Origin: a virus | Virus record (IMG/VR): IMGVR_UViG_3300047357_000068 | Location: 1-31,597 of that record | Length of the DNA stretch: 31,597 bases | Reading direction: 5' to 3' (one strand) | Shown: positions 6,617 to 13,190 of the stretch, piece by piece | Layout of the letters: the number at the start of each line of letters is the position of its first letter | How positions within the stretch are numbered: the stretch's first letter is position 1 | Translations under genes and position numbers: made by a program | Notes under the pieces: generated by a model | The model's database searches: none | Told to the model about the DNA's origin: nothing | Seen by the model: the letters and a program-made list of their open reading frames with translations, nothing else

Positions 6617-6911
6617 GCAAAGGCAACTGGAGGTGGTCAGAGTGGCACTGGCAAAAGCGCATGTGGACAACTACAAAATGAACAAGGGTTGCGCTCGCTG
6701 CGGATTTAATGAGCATCCAGTTGCCCTTGAGTTTGACCACATTGACCCATCCAAAAAGAGCAAAACTGTGTCTCAGCTTGTTAAAAAGGGTGTGATGAAA
6801 AACATTATTGCTGAGATAGAAAAGTGTCAGGTTTTATGCTCGAATTGTCACCGAATACACACCTACGCAAACAAGCATCACATGAATACCTCGGAGAGTT
6901 TAGATGAATGA
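6606..6911 (+). CDS. HNH endonuclease
   Basis: A 101-residue protein. CARC (29-32) and CSNC (78-81) make a zinc-binding pair of knuckles. EFDHID (42-47) supplies the His-containing beta strand and CSNCHR (78-83) the final Asn/His of the HNH beta-beta-alpha metal fold. Such proteins nick or cut DNA as homing-type or packaging-linked enzymes; here it lies in the regulatory cluster, away from the terminase, so a free-standing homing type is more likely. GAGG lies 9 nt before the chosen ATG; an in-frame ATG three codons earlier at 6597 is possible. Confidence 0.8.
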   Translation: MRTRQRQLEVVRVALAKAHVDNYKMNKGCARCGFNEHPVALEFDHIDPSKKSKTVSQLVKKGVMKNIIAEIEKCQVLCSNCHRIHTYANKHHMNTSESLDE

Positions 6912-7014
6912 CAAAGATATAGAACGCAAAATCCACATCGCTGGCTTGGTCGGAGCTGTCTTCGGCTTTGCAAGCGGCGCTGGCATGATGATGCTGGTTG
7001 CGATAATATTTTAA
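6904..7014 (+). CDS. 36-residue single-pass membrane peptide
   Basis: Overlaps the end of the HNH gene by 8 nt. Residues 1-9 are charged (MNDKDIERK), followed by a Gly/Ala-rich hydrophobic segment from about 12 to 36 containing small-residue packing motifs (GAVFGFASGAG). This is consistent with one membrane pass that can self-associate. It ends the rightward operon. Function is unknown; the second such peptide in this short cluster. Confidence 0.5.
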   Translation: MNDKDIERKIHIAGLVGAVFGFASGAGMMMLVAIIF

Positions 7015-7022
7015 TATCGTGC

Positions 7023-7136
7023 GGGTGGCCGTTGATAGTGTAAAAAGTTTGGCGCTTTTTGGTAGCAACGTCATCCTAGGCTAAACAACCACCATTCCCG
7101 TGGTGAAGTCGATTTTACTTGCGATGATAGCCACCC
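7023..7136. other. Noncoding gap between convergent operons with nested inverted repeats
   Basis: No gene is supported at 7015-7177. GGGTGGC (7023-7029) is complementary to GCCACCC (7130-7136) and would close a loop containing two hairpins: AAAAAG/CTTTTT (7042-7060) and ACCAC/GTGGT (7088-7104). This may be a folded 3' region shared by the converging transcripts, a bidirectional termination zone, or a small RNA. None of the stems has a proper GC-rich-plus-T-run terminator form. Confidence 0.35.
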
Positions 7137-7177
7137 ACTCAGACTTTGTAATCAAACCCACGCCGACCCGCAAGATA

Positions 7178-7561
7178 CTATTTGAAGCTGTCCAAAGTTT
7201 TTTGCATCGACTGGCTTTCGTTTAGAAATTCCGCCTCAGACACATACGTTGTCGTCTTGAGGATCTCGTCGCCACGGCGAAAAACTACAGCGTCAAGATC
7301 CACCGCGACAAAGGCGTAAACATCTGACCGCTGCCCGCTCTTCTTTGCTGTGTAGAATTTGTACCTTCTGCCCACCCCATGCGTCTTGCTGGCGCTCTTT
7401 ACCTGCAAAGTGAGAGTGCGTTCATACATTTGTATATACGCGTCGTGGTCCCTGATCTGGCATAGGGTGCAGAGATAACCAGCGAGCGAAAGACGGGCGA
7501 GTGCTAAATGCTCGCCCGCCCTGCCTACTGCCGCGCTGGCCTTCTGATCTTGGACGCGCAA
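7178..7561 (-). CDS. Putative PDDEXK endonuclease
   Basis: A 127-residue protein if the TTG at 7561 is used. It has the restriction-fold order GRAGEHLA (Glu 17), HDAY (Asp 40) and LQVKSAS (Q-x-K, 53-55), as in the small PDDEXK proteins related to intron-encoded endonucleases. AGG lies 9 nt before the TTG. An ATG at 7630 is also in frame, but it would overlap the endolysin by 50 nt and include codons rare in this genome (CTA, AGG, TTA). It is the last gene of the long late operon and ends at the convergent gap. It may be a junction nuclease or a selfish endonuclease. Confidence 0.65.
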   Translation of the reverse strand: MRVQDQKASAAVGRAGEHLALARLSLAGYLCTLCQIRDHDAYIQMYERTLTLQVKSASKTHGVGRRYKFYTAKKSGQRSDVYAFVAVDLDAVVFRRGDEILKTTTYVSEAEFLNESQSMQKTLDSFK

Positions 7562-7580
7562 CTTAGCTAACCTAGCTAGA

Positions 7581-8201
7581 CTAGGCCATGAGCCAAGTGT
7601 GGATTTTCTTGCTCTGGTTGCTTCGATCATCCAGCCCGTGATAACCGCCATTCACGCGGCGCGTGATGCGCTTGATCGCGTCATCCGTCACGCCCTCATC
7701 GGCAATCTTAAACAAGCCATTCTTCTCAAAAAACCACAGCGCAGTCTCAAATGCGTAGTCGTCGGCAACCAAGTCTGGGTCAGTCATAACATTCGGCACA
7801 CCCATGTCAGATGCAAATGAGCGGTAGTTGTTGCGCCCGGTAAGCTGGAGAAATCCACGTCCAATGTATAGGCTCGCCTGCGCTTCATTCTCGTTACCCA
7901 TGCGGCCAGCGTAAACCTTGCCAGCAAGCCCGGTTGGGTTTTTGGCGTAAGGTTCAGCATCCTCAACCGTTGGGAAGCGCGACGGCCACACAACCTGTAT
8001 GCGCTCTGGTGAGCTATAGTACAGGCTCTCACGGGTGCGCTTGAAGCCACCACTTTCGTGTGACGCCTGCCCCATCAAGTGCGCGCCGCGTGCCGGGGAC
8101 AGGTTGAAATACTTTGCGATTGCGCGCGCTGTATTCGGCCCAAACTCACCATCAGGCGTTGACCCGATTTTAGTTTGGAGGATAGCCATTGCCTTGCTCA
8201 T
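7581..8201 (-). CDS. Endolysin: GH19 chitinase-like peptidoglycan hydrolase
   Basis: A 206-residue lytic enzyme. The N-terminal 30 residues (LQTKIG, PDGEFGPNTARAI) resemble a short peptidoglycan-binding segment. The catalytic GH19 domain follows, with HESGGF at 48-53 (Glu 49, probable acid), a second Glu at 58 in RTRESLYYSS, and the substrate-cleft signature GRGFLQLTGRNNY at 114-126. These enzymes cut the glycan strands of peptidoglycan at the end of infection. No signal peptide is present, so export needs a holin; membrane protein genes lie just upstream. It overlaps the preceding gene by ATGA. Confidence 0.92.
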   Translation of the reverse strand: MSKAMAILQTKIGSTPDGEFGPNTARAIAKYFNLSPARGAHLMGQASHESGGFKRTRESLYYSSPERIQVVWPSRFPTVEDAEPYAKNPTGLAGKVYAGRMGNENEAQASLYIGRGFLQLTGRNNYRSFASDMGVPNVMTDPDLVADDYAFETALWFFEKNGLFKIADEGVTDDAIKRITRRVNGGYHGLDDRSNQSKKIHTWLMA

Positions 8202-8347
8202 TTTTTAGCCTTTTTCTTTGCCGTCTTGGCAGCCGCTTTAAATGCACTGGCCTTTGGCGCTCCCTTTGTGCCGGGCTTGCGCATTTTCTCGCCGCTTCCG
8301 GCCTTAATGCGCGCACGCTTTTTAGCAATGTTTGAATATAGTCCCAT
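8198..8347 (-). CDS. Small highly basic protein
   Basis: A 49-residue Lys/Arg/Ala-rich protein with a conserved-looking IKAGSGEKMRKPG motif at 14-26 and a KxAxKxAKKKAKK tail. GGTGAGAG precedes the ATG. It lies between the endolysin (ATGA overlap) and another basic protein. The composition fits nucleic-acid binding or a minor packaged protein; I recall similar short proteins in other phages, without known function. Confidence 0.7.
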   Translation of the reverse strand: MGLYSNIAKKRARIKAGSGEKMRKPGTKGAPKASAFKAAAKTAKKKAKK

Positions 8348-8351
8348 TCTC

Positions 8352-8612
8352 TCACCATTTAACCTTATCAGCCCAGTAGGCCGCTGACATTTTACCCTTT
8401 GCAATATTCTTTGCGTGGCGGGCCTTGAATGATTTGTTGCGAGCTGTGCCTTCCTTTGATCCAGACACGCCTTGCTGGCCAAACCGAATTGTCTTTGTCT
8501 GGTCGCCAGACTTGGCCACCACAACATGAGATTTGGTTTTATGACCGGGTGTGCGTTTTGGCTTGTTGTAGCCAGATACACCAGCCCTTGCTAATCTTGG
8601 GTCTTTTGCCAT
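8352..8612 (-). CDS. Conserved basic phage protein of unknown function
   Basis: An 86-residue Lys/Arg-rich protein with the characteristic stretches PRLARAGVSGYNKPKRTP (5-22), VVVAKSGDQTKTIRFGQQG (30-48) and SFKARHAKNIAKGKMSAAYW (61-80). It matches a widespread phage family that I know only as hypothetical. The ATG overlaps the upstream stop (TAATG), and an in-frame upstream extension would run across the membrane protein gene. Its position among lysis genes may be incidental; a minor virion or DNA-binding role is possible. Confidence 0.75.
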   Translation of the reverse strand: MAKDPRLARAGVSGYNKPKRTPGHKTKSHVVVAKSGDQTKTIRFGQQGVSGSKEGTARNKSFKARHAKNIAKGKMSAAYWADKVKW

Positions 8613-8956
8613 TACTTTTTCAATCCTCTCACTGTGCGGATGCCGAAGCTCGCCGCAATGCTTGCATACATTGCCCACTGGAACCACTGCGGTGCAGCAT
8701 CCAGATTGGCGAAACCTTGCGCCATGTAAGGCTGTATGCCCGGTATGAAGCTGCCCAGTACAATGGCTATGAAGGCCACTGTCCAAGCCTCATCCTTCCA
8801 CGAATTATTGCTGGCCTCAATCGCGGCTTGCTCCCACGATATTTCACCCGTGGCAATTTTCATCTTGGTCTCAGCTTCAGCTTTCTTCACGGCAGTCTTG
8901 CCGTCGATGTAGCTCGCAGCTAAGCCGCCGAGTGATCCTATAATCTGACCAATCAT
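8612..8956 (-). CDS. Holin-like membrane protein
   Basis: A 114-residue protein with an amphipathic Ala/Lys/Glu helix (20-50), then SWKDE and two hydrophobic segments at about 57-76 and 90-108, ending in a basic tail (RTVRGLKK). This layout resembles small phage membrane proteins encoded in lysis cassettes. It overlaps the next upstream membrane gene by ATGA and sits two genes from the endolysin. Together with the 66-residue protein beside it, it is a candidate pore-forming partner for endolysin release; which one is the true holin cannot be decided here. Confidence 0.65.
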   Translation of the reverse strand: MIGQIIGSLGGLAASYIDGKTAVKKAEAETKMKIATGEISWEQAAIEASNNSWKDEAWTVAFIAIVLGSFIPGIQPYMAQGFANLDAAPQWFQWAMYASIAASFGIRTVRGLKK

Positions 8957-9153
8957 TTTACCTGCTCCTTACCCATCCAGATGCCAAAGCACCCCGTGAG
9001 AGCGCCCATACAGACGCTTACAAGCCCTGACTGTGCAACGCTGGGGTCAGATAGCCCCATGAACCAATGCACAGCCTGATAGGTCAGCACAGTGACCGCC
9101 AGCATCATCAAGCGCGGCAGAACCTTCCAGTCATCTAATATTGTGTGTGCCAT
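8953..9153 (-). CDS. Putative holin with two transmembrane segments
   Basis: A 66-residue protein starting MAHTILDDWK, with two hydrophobic segments at about 13-32 and 42-60 joined by a short acidic turn (GLSDPS) and a charged C-terminus. The pattern (DWKVLPRLMML, then a DPS turn, then GLVSVCMGALTGCFG) is like the two-segment holins I recall from marine phages. The start overlaps the upstream stop by one base (TAATG). It should form the membrane lesion that lets the GH19 endolysin reach the wall. Confidence 0.7.
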   Translation of the reverse strand: MAHTILDDWKVLPRLMMLAVTVLTYQAVHWFMGLSDPSVAQSGLVSVCMGALTGCFGIWMGKEQVK

Positions 9154-9620
9154 TACCATTTCCCCTGCTGTTTGCCGATAAAATATAACACGGCCCCAAG
9201 GCCAGCAATCCCGGCCAGCACGATGATGCCGCCGACCACCCACATTACGATGGCCTCCTTGATCTCAGCTTGGCGATACGCAGTCTTCTTGCGCTGCGCT
9301 CTGATCTTGCGGAGCGTGTCTTTGTATTCTTCCAGACCCTTTGGCCCGTGCTGGTACATTATGATTGTTTCGATTTCTTTTTTCATCGCCTGCAAGCGTT
9401 TTTGCGCAGAGAATGCGTCAATCGCAGCCTGTTCTGCTGAGCCGGTCAGAGACGCGAACACACCCGGATTCTTCGCCTTTTCAGCCGCGTAATTTACGTC
9501 CGACACTGCACCAGCGAATTTGCTCAGAGCTGACGAAGCATCTCTGCCAGCGGCTATCAACGACTTGGCATTGTTCACCGCCCCGGCGGCAATGGCTATA
9601 GCGGAAATTGGATCAATCAT
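9153..9620 (-). CDS. Phage membrane-anchored protein
   Basis: A 155-residue protein. A small Ala-rich hydrophobic N-terminus (MIDPISAIAIAAGAV) is followed by a helical, probably coiled region (20-120) with YQHGPKGLEEYKDTLRKIR near 89-107. One transmembrane segment (about 125-147) lies near the C-terminus. I recall related proteins as conserved hypotheticals in marine and T7-like phages. The position between holin-like genes and a secreted protein suggests a lysis or envelope role, but a virion role cannot be excluded. Overlaps the upstream gene by ATGA. Confidence 0.65.
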   Translation of the reverse strand: MIDPISAIAIAAGAVNNAKSLIAAGRDASSALSKFAGAVSDVNYAAEKAKNPGVFASLTGSAEQAAIDAFSAQKRLQAMKKEIETIIMYQHGPKGLEEYKDTLRKIRAQRKKTAYRQAEIKEAIVMWVVGGIIVLAGIAGLGAVLYFIGKQQGKW

Positions 9621-9799
9621 GCTTCTGCGAACCTCACTGGGCAGATATAGCGCGGCGGCACGCTGTACTTGCGGTCATACCACTGACCCTTGCTGATCTT
9701 TTTCTGGCCGCACTCGTAATAGCAAGATTTGACCAAAACATTGCCTGCGCCCTGCACCCATGCGTGTCCGAAGCTCACAAAGACCAGCGCGCAAAGCAT
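9617..9799 (-). CDS. Small exported Cys-containing protein
   Basis: A 60-residue protein with a signal-peptide-like start (residues 1-13, MLCALVFVSFGHA) and three cysteines in the mature part (26, 30 and 53) in an YYEC...YICP context. It has no lipobox in a typical place, though a Cys at position 3 is present. Spacing to the upstream stop is one base. In lysis clusters such proteins can be outer-spanin-like or periplasmic factors; neither is proven. Confidence 0.6.
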   Translation of the reverse strand: MLCALVFVSFGHAWVQGAGNVLVKSCYYECGQKKISKGQWYDRKYSVPPRYICPVRFAEA

Positions 9800-9800
9800 T

Positions 9801-10034
9801 TTATCTATCCATCAGCCTGTCAATTTTCTCTTCAAGCCGATCAAACTTGTTCATAATCTGAGAGAGAACCTCAGAGCTATCTGACTTCGTGACATATTCC
9901 TTGGCCATTTCCTCGCGGGTGCGGTTAAGTAAAATGCGGAGGCGATCCAGTTCTTCGCGCTGTGTTTTTAACCACCAGCCAATGCCAGCGATTACAACTC
10001 CAAAAAGTATATTCAAGATCGCGTCCATTTCCAT
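9801..10034 (-). CDS. Membrane-anchored coiled-coil protein (possible spanin or XhlA-like)
   Basis: A 77-residue protein. Residues 5-22 form a transmembrane segment (ILNILFGVVIAGIGWWL) and residues 23-77 are a charged, heptad-like coiled coil. This is the topology of inner-membrane spanin subunits and of XhlA-type lysis accessory proteins. The start chosen (MEMDAIL) follows GGAAGG at a rather long spacing, one base after the upstream stop; a GGA-preceded ATG two codons later is possible. It lies directly before the small exported protein, as spanin pairs often do. Confidence 0.6.
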   Translation of the reverse strand: MEMDAILNILFGVVIAGIGWWLKTQREELDRLRILLNRTREEMAKEYVTKSDSSEVLSQIMNKFDRLEEKIDRLMDR

Positions 10035-10035
10035 T

Positions 10036-10341
10036 TTAGTAACTGCCTTCCCAGACCCGAAGGGCGCTAAACTCATTGCTTGCTAACTTACGTTTTAACA
10101 CATCTTTGACGGCCTGTGTATCCGTCCAAGCAACTCCAGCCTCTTTCAGCCATACGGCCAACAAGGCCATGTCAACATTGCCAACGTGCTTGTAATCAGA
10201 GCCAAAGCTGTTCTTCGTTACCTCACGGGCCTGCGCCGCATCCTTGAGCATGTGGGACGCGTCGAAGGTGCGCTTGATAACCATGTTATCTTCGCCATCA
10301 AACGTGATCTTTTCCGAAACTTTAGTCGATGTATTAATCAT
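10036..10341 (-). CDS. Hypothetical protein downstream of the capsid gene
   Basis: A 101-residue soluble protein. It begins at an ATG overlapping the stop of the preceding gene by 8 nt, with GAGG 9 nt upstream; longer in-frame starts fall inside the preceding gene. The C-terminal half (KHVGNVDMALLAVWLKEAG, then a basic LKRKLAS and a FSALRVWEG end) looks conserved-phage-like but I cannot name the family. Its place between the head gene group and lysis genes suggests a late, possibly virion-related role. Confidence 0.6.
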   Translation of the reverse strand: MINTSTKVSEKITFDGEDNMVIKRTFDASHMLKDAAQAREVTKNSFGSDYKHVGNVDMALLAVWLKEAGVAWTDTQAVKDVLKRKLASNEFSALRVWEGSY

Positions 10342-10597
10342 TGACCCAAGCCTCATTGATATGGATTGTGGACGGATTATCAGCGCGCAGAGTGCCATTC
10401 TCGTTGCGCGCACGCTTTTTCTTTGCTGGGGCTTTAGCCTTTTTGGCAAACATTGGCTTCTTTTCAGCCTCAAGCGCACCAGCGCGAATTTCGTTGATTA
10501 GTTTGATTTCGCTGTCGGGAAGGTCAACCACGTCGCCCTTGAAAAACTTGCCAGCAGATGTGAATACATTTGCAACGGTTACTGTAGCTTTTGTCAT
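10334..10597 (-). CDS. Head-associated small protein with Lys/Ala-rich tail
   Basis: An 87-residue protein. The first 50 residues (TVTVANVFTSAGKFFKGDVVDLP) resemble the small beta-rich domain often encoded next to capsid genes. Residues 50-65 are extremely Lys/Ala-rich (KKPMFAKKAKAPAKKKRA), suggesting contact with DNA or the acidic capsid interior. GGAG lies 6 nt before the chosen ATG. It follows the major capsid gene and the hairpin at 10617-10646. Head decoration or completion is a plausible but unproven role. Confidence 0.65.
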   Translation of the reverse strand: MTKATVTVANVFTSAGKFFKGDVVDLPDSEIKLINEIRAGALEAEKKPMFAKKAKAPAKKKRARNENGTLRADNPSTIHINEAWVND

Positions 10598-10616
10598 ATT
10601 GTTCTCCACTTAAAGT

Positions 10617-10646
10617 AGAATGGGGGCAGTCTCCCGCCCCCATTCT
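10617..10646 (-). terminator. Hairpin terminator/attenuator after the major capsid gene
   Basis: AGAATGGGGGC and GCCCCCATTCT form an 11-bp perfect stem with an 8-nt loop, 6 bp after the capsid stop. On the - strand it is followed by ACTTTAAG and on the + strand by TTTTAG, so termination may be partial and in both directions. Such hairpins commonly set high capsid expression relative to later genes. Confidence 0.7.
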
Positions 10647-10652
10647 TTTAGA

Positions 10653-11600
10653 TTATGAAGTTGTACAGTCGGCAATGATGCCGTTTGCAGCTTCATTTTT
10701 AGCGCAAAGTGTGAGTTCTGTCACAACTTGGCGAGTAGTGTTGTCGCCAGTTTTGGCCAAAGCCACGTTCTTCGTGCCACGCAGGGAAGCAACTTCCCAC
10801 ATGTTGTCTTGCATGATGAACACGTCACGCGAGCGGTTCTCACGGCTTGGCATAAATTCTACGCTTCCCCAAGGGGTTACATATACTGCCAAGGATTTAA
10901 CAACGCGCTCGTCGCCAGCTTGTACGCTGGAACGCTGGTTGTTGTTACCAGTGAAGCCCAGAGCTACATTCATTTGGAATGCAGAAAGGTACACTGTGTC
11001 TGGCTTACCACCAGCAACCCAGATTGACTGCATAACAGTGTCAAAGTTGGCTTGTGAGAAAGCAGCTTGTGTGCCGTCTGTACGGGCGTCTGTGCCGTCG
11101 CCGGTTGGGTCTGCACCGCCGGAGCCAGCAACAGTGTTTGTTGTCAACCAAGCTGGTGCGCCAGCAAGTTCACGGGCTGTTGTGGAGTTACCAGCTGCGC
11201 GAGCGTTGTTTGCAAACAAAGCCTTTTCGATGTCCAATTTTTGCTCTTTGGCAATCTTCAAGGTCTGATATGCAATCTCTTTTGCGCGACCTGCATTATC
11301 AACATTATCGTCGGAGTCGGATACGACAACGGCGTTTTTGAAGATTTGCGTGTAGTTGCCCAAACGAGTTGTTGCTGCGCGAGCTTCGGCAGTAGTTGTG
11401 TCACCCTCAATGTGAGCATTGGCAGCGGAAGCACGAAGGCTATCTGTTTGCCACTCTACGAGAGTATTCTTTGCGGCCTTTTTAGCAGCTTTGCTGTAAA
11501 ATGGCGTTTCCTCTGGCGAAATGTTGTGGATAACATTGCTGAGGTCTTCACGGATGCCTACGGAATCATAGGTATCAAATGTGTTGGTTGGCTGTGCCAT
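10653..11600 (-). CDS. Major capsid protein (SU10-type, HK97 fold)
   Basis: A 315-residue protein. The N-terminus (NTFDTYDSVGIREDLSNVI, then ISPEETPFYSKAAKK and EWQTDSLR by about residue 54) matches the SU10 major-capsid family (Pfam SU10_MCP, formerly DUF5309). The rest carries family-like segments such as RLGNYTQIF near 79 and a beta-rich C-terminal half with VYVTPWGSVEFMPSRE and VFIMQDNMWEVASLRG. It builds the icosahedral head around the scaffold encoded just upstream. AAAGGA lies 8 nt before the ATG, and a strong hairpin follows the gene, consistent with very high expression. Confidence 0.95.
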   Translation of the reverse strand: MAQPTNTFDTYDSVGIREDLSNVIHNISPEETPFYSKAAKKAAKNTLVEWQTDSLRASAANAHIEGDTTTAEARAATTRLGNYTQIFKNAVVVSDSDDNVDNAGRAKEIAYQTLKIAKEQKLDIEKALFANNARAAGNSTTARELAGAPAWLTTNTVAGSGGADPTGDGTDARTDGTQAAFSQANFDTVMQSIWVAGGKPDTVYLSAFQMNVALGFTGNNNQRSSVQAGDERVVKSLAVYVTPWGSVEFMPSRENRSRDVFIMQDNMWEVASLRGTKNVALAKTGDNTTRQVVTELTLCAKNEAANGIIADCTTS

Positions 11601-11620
11601 TAGTGTGTCCTTTCAAAGAC

Positions 11621-12607
11621 TTACTGATTTAAGATCAGGCTCAATGCGTCTTCCATAGAGCCAGTTTTCTGCAAGCGCTGTTGCGCTTTTTTACGAGTTG
11701 CAGCGTTACTATCAACCCGCTTCTTTGCACCGGGTTTCACCACAGGCCGGGCTTTCTCACCCTTGGACTGTGCTGATTTGCGCTTTGCCACCAGCTCACG
11801 ATATTTGCGCGCATCATTTAACGCCCGCACATATCTAGCGTCGGTCACTGCCTGCATTTCCTCAGCCGTAAAGCCATAAGAAACGCCTGTATCAACCAAT
11901 GCGTTTTTGATTGCCTCTCCCTTCTCAGGGTCAGCAATCTCAGGGATGTGTTGCGTCAGCACTTGTGCCTGCTCTGCAAGGTAGGTCTGGTGTGCCTCTT
12001 GCTGAGCCTGCATGCGCTGCTTTTGCACATTCTGAAGCTGGAACATATTTTGGTCGTATTGCGTTTTCGCCTCGTCATACTTGAGCTTTTCTTCCATGTA
12101 CCCGATTGGGTCACTTTCAAACAACTCGCGTGTTGGCGGGGTTGGAGCCTGCAAACCACCGTTTTGCGCCTGTTGGTACAAAGCAGCGACTTGTTGTTGC
12201 TGCTGTTGAAATAGGGCTTTTTCTTGCTCAAGTTGCTTTCGCACTTGAGCATTCTCTTGAAGCCCACGTCCAATTGCCGATTGTCCCGCGTATCCTTGCT
12301 TCAACTGATCCAGTGTCCGTTGCTCTTCCTTGCCGTCAACCTTGACGGTGTAGAGCGCGGTGTCTTCAGTAGCTTCTACTAGGTCTTCGTCGTCAATTTC
12401 GACACCATCAAGATCATCTTCGTCTTGATCTTCGCTGGATGCCTCAACGTCATCTTGCTCGTCGTCTGCAACCTCAACTTCTTCAGTCTGATCGTCACCA
12501 GGCTCAATCATTGCGTCCACAGCTTCGTCAAAATTATTGTCCTCAGAAGTCTCCTCTGAGGGTGCGAGTAGGCTTTCTACTGCGTCGTCTAGGGTAGTCG
12601 ATTCCAT
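11621..12607 (-). CDS. Capsid scaffolding protein
   Basis: A 328-residue protein. Residues 1-85 are extremely acidic (runs of D/E with S/T). VKVDGKEEQRTLDQLKQGYAGQ follows near 88-109; this is the segment seen in T7-like scaffolds. Then comes a Gln-rich coiled coil (110-215) and a basic C-terminal end (KSAQSKGEKARPVVKPGAKKR), the usual capsid-binding tail. Gene order portal, small genes, scaffold, capsid is classical. GGAAG precedes the ATG. It guides procapsid assembly and is released before packaging. Confidence 0.9.
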   Translation of the reverse strand: MESTTLDDAVESLLAPSEETSEDNNFDEAVDAMIEPGDDQTEEVEVADDEQDDVEASSEDQDEDDLDGVEIDDEDLVEATEDTALYTVKVDGKEEQRTLDQLKQGYAGQSAIGRGLQENAQVRKQLEQEKALFQQQQQQVAALYQQAQNGGLQAPTPPTRELFESDPIGYMEEKLKYDEAKTQYDQNMFQLQNVQKQRMQAQQEAHQTYLAEQAQVLTQHIPEIADPEKGEAIKNALVDTGVSYGFTAEEMQAVTDARYVRALNDARKYRELVAKRKSAQSKGEKARPVVKPGAKKRVDSNAATRKKAQQRLQKTGSMEDALSLILNQ

Positions 12608-12612
12608 CGGTG

Positions 12613-12855
12613 CTACTTCCTTTGTTTGCGATCCAAAAGCGCCTCTGCTGCAAGTGCAGCGTCGAGTGTCACTTCGATCTGGTTAAGCGCACGAATCATC
12701 GCATGCGCCTCTTCACGGGCAGCTACGTCAGCCGCCCCACTGCTTGCGAAAACCTGCATTTGGTTTTCGCGCACACCCTGCATGAACTGCTGAAATGCAG
12801 TATCGTTCTTCAAACGACGGGCCTCATCGGCCTCTATGCGTATTTCTGTTGTCAT
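12613..12855 (-). CDS. Conserved hypothetical, portal-scaffold interval
   Basis: An 80-residue, all-helical soluble protein (MTTEIRIEADEARRL, later AREEAHAMIRALNQIEVTL). The ATG overlaps the upstream stop (ATGA), and the gene ends 5 nt before the scaffold start. Short helical proteins in this place occur in many podoviruses, but I do not know a function. It is probably co-expressed for head assembly. Confidence 0.7.
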   Translation of the reverse strand: MTTEIRIEADEARRLKNDTAFQQFMQGVRENQMQVFASSGAADVAAREEAHAMIRALNQIEVTLDAALAAEALLDRKQRK

Positions 12856-13190
12856 TTTGCTAAAAGTCCTTGCATTGCTCCATTCATCGCGCTTCGGTGC
12901 ATGGCACGTTCTGCGCCGGCGCCAAAGTTTCCGCGCTCAAATCTAGGAAACTTTTTGCCAGTGGCTTTTTCGTAATCCAAAGAGAGCATTCTTGCCGTCT
13001 CAATCGGAACCAGCATTGCCTGACCATTTGGCTTAAACCATATAGTTGGGAAGTTAAACGGAATGCCATCGTCATCTGCTTCTGTTGACAAATACTCAGT
13101 TGAAAGCCCACCAAGCCCCACATCTTGAGGCTTATGTTTTTTAGGATCAAATGGCTCAAGGCCAAATGTTTTGCTTAACAACCCTGTCAT
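12852..13190 (-). CDS. Hypothetical protein following the portal gene
   Basis: A 112-residue protein. Residues about 28-85 (LSTEYLSTE, then FNFPTIWFKPNGQ, then YEKATGKKFPRF) match a motif set I have seen in larger phage and polyvalent proteins as a stand-alone domain of unknown function. The ATG shares its A with the portal stop (TAATG), so translation is coupled to the portal. A role in the head or the injected proteins is possible. Confidence 0.7.
   Translation of the reverse strand: MTGLLSKTFGLEPFDPKKHKPQDVGLGGLSTEYLSTEADDDGIPFNFPTIWFKPNGQAMLVPIETARMLSLDYEKATGKKFPRFERGNFGAGAERAMHRSAMNGAMQGLLAK

Noticed and set aside
7015-7177. Possible tRNA in the convergent gap, because of its stems
   Set aside because: No T-loop consensus, no anticodon arm and the closing stem spans 114 nt, so it does not fit a tRNA.
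7562-7630. Upstream ATG start for the PDDEXK gene
   Set aside because: It would overlap the endolysin by 50 nt, lacks a good ribosome site and adds codons rare in this genome; kept as an alternative only.
10591-11268. 225-codon rightward frame over the capsid gene
   Set aside because: Antisense to the well-supported major capsid protein; composition is a mirror of that gene's codon bias.
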